A DNA stretch of 7,689 bases. Origin: Solirubrobacterales bacterium (GTDB lineage: Bacteria; Actinomycetota; Thermoleophilia; Solirubrobacterales; 70-9). The notes beneath the pieces were generated by a model that saw only the letters and a list, made by a program, of their open reading frames with translations, ran no database searches and was not told the DNA's origin. Every line of letters begins with the position of its first letter. The stretch's first letter is position 1. The position numbers were made by a program, and so were the translations under genes. The DNA is taken from assembly GCA_030152505.1 (NCBI GenBank), contig JASLJO010000016.1:1-7689 (forward strand), read 5' to 3'. Shown in pieces: positions 1 to 2,744 of the stretch.

Positions 1-48
1 ATCTCGATGTACCTGCCGATCTTCAGCCTCTACGAAAAGATCCGCTGA
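1..48 (+). CDS. pilC: PilC/GspF (type II secretion system F domain) protein, C-terminal end only
   Basis: Only the last 15 codons and the TGA stop are in the window (ISMYLPIFSLYEKIR). The MYLPIF motif after a hydrophobic stretch is the usual C-terminus of PilC/GspF, the polytopic inner-membrane platform protein of type IV pili and type II secretion, which works with the assembly ATPase. The longer second copy at 932-1149 confirms the family, because it shows the preceding GEExG, ADFYExEVD and SLIEPLMIVFVG segments. The gene converges on gene A, whose stop codon is 69 bases further on. The symbol pilC is the family name; gspF is equally possible. The rest of the gene should lie just left of the window. 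Confidence 0.8.
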   Translation: MSMYLPIFSLYEKIR

Positions 49-79
49 GTCACGTCCGGACCTCGCCAAGGGCGACGCG

Positions 80-99
80 GGCGCCGAGCACCCGGCGCC
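80..99. terminator. Hairpin between convergent pilC and gene A, possible bidirectional terminator
   Basis: GGCGCCG (80-86) and CGGCGCC (93-99) form a perfect 7-bp stem around a 6-base loop, in the 69-base gap between the two facing stop codons. There is no T-tract on either side, so it is not a canonical intrinsic terminator. Position and symmetry make a role in ending both transcripts plausible. The matching place in the right copy (1181-1200) keeps only GGCGC/GCGCC. Confidence 0.45.
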
Positions 100-117
100 G
101 CCCCTTCGCTCACAGCA

Positions 118-834
118 CTACGGTGTTGTTTTAATCCCGCATTCTGTTGTTATTTGGGCTTCGTTCTCACATTTTATTGTGATTTTGCCGGTAGACCTGG
201 CGACCTGGTCCACATTGCCGCAGTTGATTAGCGGTCCGAACGTCCGTTTGATGCTCACTTCCGATTCTGTTGTGGTCACTTCGAATGCGCCGATTGTCTC
301 ATCCTTGTAATCGATGTTGTCGACTGTCGTCGATTCGATCTGGTATGTGCACTTCAATTCCGTGTGCGCAGCGTCTTTGAACGCGTGTACTTCTATCTTT
401 TTGCCTTCCGGGCAAATGATGTGATAGTCACCGCTGAATTCGTCGGCTTTGAAACCCGTGCCTTTTTTTGTTTCGTGGAAATGGATTGTGAATTTAAAGT
501 GGCAGCCGTTCGCTGTCACTGTCACCGGGTCGTTGATCCCGGTGAGGCTGTTGTGCAGGACGCATTTTTCGAAGGTCGGGGTCGTTGTGATGCCGGTCGT
601 CGGTCCCGTGACTTCCGAGCTTGCGAATTTGGCGGCTTCGCATTCGATGGCGCCAGCCGCCGTGACGAATTTGTGTTTTTCCGCCGCCTGTTCGCCTGTC
701 ACGAAGCACGGATACCCGTCGCACCAGACATGGGCGATTGGTTCTGTGGTTGCCGAAGCGCCGGACGCCGAGATCGCGCTGAACGCGAACATGGCTGCCA
801 GGGCGAGGCTCAACAGCTTGAGGTTGCGAATCAT
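118..834 (-). CDS. Gene A: small secreted Cys-rich protein of unknown function (238 aa)
   Basis: The function is not recognised. The ATG at 834-832 follows a good Shine-Dalgarno (GAAAGGA, 840-846) and opens directly into a Sec signal peptide: MIRNLK, a hydrophobic core, and an ASA cleavage site near residue 28. Longer in-frame starts would run through the leader palindrome and the pilC relic, so they are rejected. The mature part (about 29-238) is rich in Thr, Lys and Glu. It has ten cysteines (38, 43, 65, 91, 111, 141, 162, 205, 222, 232), every one conserved in both domains of gene B, so five disulfides are plausible. Recognisable stretches are EKHKFVTAAGAIEC, IHFHETKKG, CPEGKKIE and VDNIDYKDE, ending in CGIKTTP. 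It resembles multi-copy exported proteins of Thermoleophilia with a KFxTxAGxxxC opening; that comparison is from memory. It probably folds as an extracellular beta-rich domain. GC content is well below that of the flanking operon. Confidence 0.85.
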   Translation of the reverse strand: MIRNLKLLSLALAAMFAFSAISASGASATTEPIAHVWCDGYPCFVTGEQAAEKHKFVTAAGAIECEAAKFASSEVTGPTTGITTTPTFEKCVLHNSLTGINDPVTVTANGCHFKFTIHFHETKKGTGFKADEFSGDYHIICPEGKKIEVHAFKDAAHTELKCTYQIESTTVDNIDYKDETIGAFEVTTTESEVSIKRTFGPLINCGNVDQVARSTGKITIKCENEAQITTECGIKTTP

Positions 835-839
835 CCTGT

Positions 840-846
840 TCCTTTC
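840..846 (-). promoter_or_regulatory. Ribosome binding site of gene A
   Basis: On the minus strand GAAAGGA stands five bases before the ATG at 834. The same string precedes the ATG of gene B (2604-2610). This fixes the start at the signal peptide and rules out the longer in-frame extension. Confidence 0.75.
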
Positions 847-869
847 GGTTTGACCTCTTAGAACGGGGT

Positions 870-885
870 GGCTGGCCGGCCAACC
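870..885. promoter_or_regulatory. 16-base near-perfect palindrome in the gene A leader
   Basis: GGCTGGCCGGCCAACC is an inverted repeat with one mismatched pair around the core TGGCCGGCCA. It lies between the predicted -10 box and the ribosome binding site and is repeated exactly at 2630-2645 in front of gene B. As DNA it could be an operator. As leader RNA it can fold as GGUUGG-CCGG-CCAGCC, six pairs including one G-U. Neither role is shown. Confidence 0.5.
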
Positions 886-901
886 GATATTGATCAAGAG
901 A

Positions 902-910
902 CTTATAGCA
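902..910 (-). promoter_or_regulatory. Putative extended -10 promoter of gene A
   Basis: On the minus strand the sequence reads TGCTATAAG, an extended -10 (TGnTATAAt-like) 68 bases before the ATG. It sits inside the 25-base block 891-915 that is identical in front of gene B, in an otherwise diverged region. No convincing -35 is seen. The duplication junction falls just upstream of the -10, so gene A's -35 region is not ancestral. Confidence 0.45.
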
Positions 911-931
911 TTAAATCCACGGTTAGAATTG

Positions 932-1149
932 ATGGTTGGCCGCATGGTCGCCGTCGGCGAGGAAGCCGGCCGGCCGAGCACATGCTCTCCAAGATCGCCG
1001 ACTTCTACGAAACCGAGGTCGACGCCAAGGTCAAAGCCCTCACCTCGCTGATCGAGCCGCTGATGATCGTCTTCGTCGGCGGCGCCGTCGGCTTCATCGT
1101 CATCTCGATGTACCTGCCGATCTTCAGCCTCTACGAAAAGATCCGCTGA
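932..1149 (+). pseudogene. Relic of the pilC/gspF 3' end, frameshifted
   Basis: This is a second copy of the PilC/GspF C-terminus with no 5' part. From 932 one frame reads MVGRMVAVGEEAGR. After about 974 the homology moves to the next frame: EHMLSKIADFYETEVD, then SLIEPLMIVFVGGAVG and the same MYLPIFSLYEKIR end as at 1-48. Adding one base at 974-976 would give a continuous MVxxMxAxGEExGxLxxML, the arrangement seen in PilC proteins, so a single-base deletion broke the frame. The downstream frame could still start at ATG 982 and encode a 55-residue peptide with one membrane helix, but no Shine-Dalgarno is visible there. The last 48 bases are identical to the parent gene. It arose as the left end of the tandem duplication. 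Confidence 0.8.
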
Positions 1150-1153
1150 GCTA

Positions 1154-1175
1154 CGCCCTGGCTTCGCTAGGGGCG
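1154..1175. terminator. Hairpin after the pilC relic and gene B, possible terminator
   Basis: CGCCCT (1154-1159) pairs with AGGGGCG (1169-1175) with one bulged G, and GGC/GCT closes a small TTC loop inside. It lies between the stop of the pilC relic and the stop of gene B, matching the left-copy spacer in place but not in exact structure. There is no T-tract. A weaker GGCGC/GCGCC stem (1181-1185 with 1196-1200) follows. Confidence 0.35.
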
Positions 1176-1218
1176 ACCCAGGCGCCAAGCACCCCGCGCC
1201 GCCCCATCGCTCAGAGCA

Positions 1219-2598
1219 CTACGGTGTTGTTTTGATTCCGCATGATGTTGTTTCTGTGAATGCGTTTTCGCATTTCGCTGTGACTTTGCCCGTATATTTG
1301 GCGGTCTGGTTTTCAGCGCCGCAGTTGAGCAGCGTGCCCGACGTCCGTTTGATGCTCGTCGAGCTTTCTGTGGCGTTCACTTCGATCGCGCTGCTTGTCT
1401 CGTCTTTGTAGTCGATGTTGTCGACTGCCGTCTGTTCGACTACGTATGTGCACTTCAATTCCGTGTGAGCGGCATTTTTGTAAGCGTGTATTTCGATCTT
1501 GCTGCCTTCCGGACACGTAAGATCTGCGTCACCGCTGAATTCGTCGGCTTTGACACCCGTGCCTTTTTTTGTTTCGTGGAAATGGATTGTGAACTTATAA
1601 TCACAATCGTTAGTTGTCACTGTCGCGGGGTCGGTGGTTCCGGTGAGGTTATTGTGCAGAGCGCAGCCTTCATATTTCGGCCTCACTGTCAGACCGGTAG
1701 TCGGTCCGGTCAGTTCCGAACTGACGAATTTGGCTACTTCGCATTCGACCGCACCGGCCGCCGTGACGAATTTGTGTTTTTCGGTCGGGGGCTGTTCGCC
1801 TCTCAGGAAGCAGCCCGAGGCATATCCGTCGCAGAAGACGTGTGCGATTGGCCCTGTGATTTCTTCTTCTCCTCCTCCTTCTGGTGTTGTTTTGACCCCG
1901 CATGATGTTGTTGCTTGCGCTTTGTTCTCGCATTTTGTTGTGACGCTACCCGTGTATTTCTGGGTCTGGTTTTCAGCGCCGCAGTTGAGCAGCGTGCCCG
2001 ACGTCCGTTTGATGCTTGTAGGGCTTTCTGTTGTGGTCAGTTCGATCGCGCTGGTTGTCTCGTCTTTGTAGTCGATGTTGTCCACTGTCGTCGCTTCGAC
2101 CTGATATGTGCACTTAAGTTCCGTGTGAGCTTCGTTTTTGAACACATGAAATTCGATTTTTTTGCCTTCTGGACAGATGATGTGAAAATCACCGCTGAAC
2201 TGGTCAGCTACAACCCCGCCACCTTTTTTTGTTTCGTGGAAGTGGACTGTGTATTTGTAGTCGCAACCGTTATTTGTCACTGTCGCCGGGTCGGTGGTTC
2301 CGGTGAGATTGTTGTGCAGGACGCATTTTTCCTGGGTCGGAGTGATTGTGAGGCCGGTCGTCGGCCCGGTGATTTCCGAGCTGGCGAATTTGGCCACTTC
2401 GCATTCGATTGCGCCGGCTGCGGTGACGAATTTGTGTTTTTCCGCCGCGGGCTGTTCGCCTGTCACGAAGCACGGGTATCCGTCGCAGAAGACGTGGGCG
2501 ATTGGTTCTGTGGCGGCCGATGCTCCGGAAGCCGAGATCGCGCCGAGCGCGAGGACGGCCGCCAGGGCGAGCCCCAGCAGCTTGAGGTTGGAAGTCAT
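1219..2598 (-). CDS. Gene B: secreted protein with two tandem Cys-rich domains (459 aa)
   Basis: The function is not recognised. The ATG at 2598-2596 follows GAAAGGA (2604-2610) and starts a signal peptide (MTSNLKLLGLALAAV..., ASA cleavage near residue 28). Two copies of the gene A domain follow. Domain 1 is about residues 31-239 and domain 2 about 249-459, joined by the acidic linker EGGGEEEITG. Each domain has ten cysteines at matching places: 38, 43, 66, 92, 112, 142, 163, 206, 223, 233 and 256, 263, 286, 312, 332, 362, 383, 426, 443, 453. Both end in CG(V/I)KTTP. Domain 1 keeps YPCFVTGEQ as in gene A; domain 2 has YASGCFLRGEQ. One signal peptide with two domains and no internal start indicates one long exported polypeptide. 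It probably arose by internal duplication of a gene A-like ancestor. It has its own leader and promoter, so it is probably transcribed apart from gene A. Confidence 0.87.
   Translation of the reverse strand: MTSNLKLLGLALAAVLALGAISASGASAATEPIAHVFCDGYPCFVTGEQPAAEKHKFVTAAGAIECEVAKFASSEITGPTTGLTITPTQEKCVLHNNLTGTTDPATVTNNGCDYKYTVHFHETKKGGGVVADQFSGDFHIICPEGKKIEFHVFKNEAHTELKCTYQVEATTVDNIDYKDETTSAIELTTTESPTSIKRTSGTLLNCGAENQTQKYTGSVTTKCENKAQATTSCGVKTTPEGGGEEEITGPIAHVFCDGYASGCFLRGEQPPTEKHKFVTAAGAVECEVAKFVSSELTGPTTGLTVRPKYEGCALHNNLTGTTDPATVTTNDCDYKFTIHFHETKKGTGVKADEFSGDADLTCPEGSKIEIHAYKNAAHTELKCTYVVEQTAVDNIDYKDETSSAIEVNATESSTSIKRTSGTLLNCGAENQTAKYTGKVTAKCENAFTETTSCGIKTTP
1222..1854 (-). repeat. Domain 2 of gene B (C-terminal Cys-rich repeat)
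   Basis: This encodes residues 249-459, from GPIAHVFCDG to CGIKTTP. It aligns with domain 1 at an offset of 220 codons after a two-residue insertion (YASGC for YPC). The run 1303-1356 is identical, base for base, to 1963-2016 in domain 1 (54 bases). The run 1528-1593 matches gene A at 65 of 66 positions (427-492). Confidence 0.85.
1882..2508 (-). repeat. Domain 1 of gene B (N-terminal Cys-rich repeat)
   Basis: This encodes residues 31-239, from EPIAHVFCDG to CGVKTTP. All ten cysteines match domain 2 and gene A. The bases 1855-1881 between the two domains encode the Gly/Glu linker, where a single-domain gene would have its stop codon. Confidence 0.85.
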
Positions 2599-2603
2599 CT
2601 TGT

Positions 2604-2610
2604 TCCTTTC
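2604..2610 (-). promoter_or_regulatory. Ribosome binding site of gene B
   Basis: GAAAGGA on the minus strand, five bases before the ATG at 2598, identical to the site of gene A. It decides the start against an upstream in-frame ATG at 2643, which would lie inside the leader palindrome. Confidence 0.75.
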
Positions 2611-2612
2611 GA

Positions 2613-2643
2613 TTGGCCCCCGAAGGGGTGGCTGGCCGGCCAA
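2613..2643 (-). other. UUCG-capped hairpin in the gene B leader, able to compete with the palindrome
   Basis: In the minus-strand leader CCCC-UUCG-GGGG (2628-2617) is a perfect 4-bp stem with the very stable C(UUCG)G loop. UUGGC (2643-2639) can pair with GCCAA (2617-2613) as an outer stem using up to five bases of the palindrome, so the palindrome hairpin and this longer fold exclude each other. The structure ends just before the ribosome binding site. Gene A lacks the UUCG stem. Confidence 0.35.
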
Positions 2644-2645
2644 CC
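2630..2645. promoter_or_regulatory. 16-base near-perfect palindrome in the gene B leader
   Basis: This is an exact second copy of the inverted repeat at 870-885, at nearly the same distance from -10 box and start codon as in gene A. Its conservation while the surrounding leader diverged suggests a binding site or RNA hairpin. Confidence 0.5.
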
Positions 2646-2663
2646 GATGGACTGATCAAGAGA

Positions 2664-2672
2664 CTTATAGCA
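2664..2672 (-). promoter_or_regulatory. Putative extended -10 promoter of gene B
   Basis: TGCTATAAG on the minus strand, 66 bases before the ATG, within the 25-base identical block 2653-2677. No clear -35 hexamer is visible at 15-19 bases upstream, so an extended -10 promoter or an unfamiliar sigma factor is possible. Confidence 0.45.
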
Positions 2673-2688
2673 TTAAACGAGCGGACGG

Positions 2689-2714
2689 GTGAGCCGCGTC
2701 GAGGACCGGCTCAC
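2689..2714. terminator. Hairpin downstream of the propeller/repeat-protein operon
   Basis: GTGAGCC (2689-2695) and GGCTCAC (2708-2714) make a perfect 7-bp stem with a 12-base loop. It lies 31 bases past the stop of the 962-aa gene and just upstream of the gene B promoter, so it could end the operon transcript. There is no T-tract. It could instead be an operator of gene B. Confidence 0.4.
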
Positions 2715-2744
2715 GCCCTAACCCGCGCTGAGACGAGACCTTCC

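Larger units (their letters stand above)
1..915. repeat. Left copy of a tandem duplication (pilC tail, spacer, gene A, leader, promoter)
   Basis: This segment matches 1102-2677 in the same order: pilC tail (1-48 with 1102-1149, 48/48 identical), a 69-base spacer (49-117 with 1150-1218, about 55/69 identical by eye, no gaps), a minus-strand secreted-protein gene, the 16-base palindrome, and a 25-base identical promoter block (891-915 with 2653-2677). The match stops abruptly after base 915, where pilC-like sequence begins shortly afterwards. This is the expected junction of a tandem duplication: the left copy keeps the complete pilC, and the right copy keeps the original upstream flank. Confidence 0.8.
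932..2677. repeat. Right copy of the tandem duplication (pilC relic, spacer, gene B, leader, promoter)
   Basis: This is the partner of 1-915 in the same order and orientation. It begins inside pilC at about 916-932 and ends at 2677 with the promoter block. Beyond 2677 the flank is unrelated to the left copy. It is longer than the left copy because gene B has gained a second domain of about 660 bases. The homologue of 932-1101 in the left copy lies outside the window, within the intact pilC. Confidence 0.78.

Noticed and set aside
463..469. Run of seven A (coding strand) in all three domain copies (463-469, 1564-1570, 2224-2230) as a slippery or phase-variation site
   Set aside because: It encodes a conserved Thr-Lys-Lys in HETKKG, and AAA is used freely for Lys elsewhere in these genes. 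No downstream stimulatory structure or meaningful alternative frame was seen.
868..1149. A plus-strand gene of 93 codons from ATG 868 as a new membrane protein
   Set aside because: Its first part is read from the palindrome/promoter and an out-of-frame piece of pilC. Only the C-terminal part is real homology, so it is treated as a frameshifted relic.
835..1188. N-terminal extension of gene A starting at 1188
   Set aside because: It would translate the antisense of the pilC relic, the promoter and the palindrome. The signal peptide and Shine-Dalgarno put the start at 834.
1855..1881. Low-complexity Gly/Glu linker in gene B as a microsatellite
   Set aside because: It is only nine codons with an imperfect pattern, and reads simply as an interdomain linker.
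364..2655. Plus-strand frames opposite genes A and B (364-861, 1465-1905, 1915-2655)
   Set aside because: The similar products of these frames merely mirror the duplication of genes A and B. They show no signal peptide or family motif and no ribosome binding site.
1..2677. Insertion sequence or transposon as the cause of the repeats
   Set aside because: There is no transposase, no terminal inverted repeats and no target-site duplication. The arrangement is explained by direct tandem duplication.
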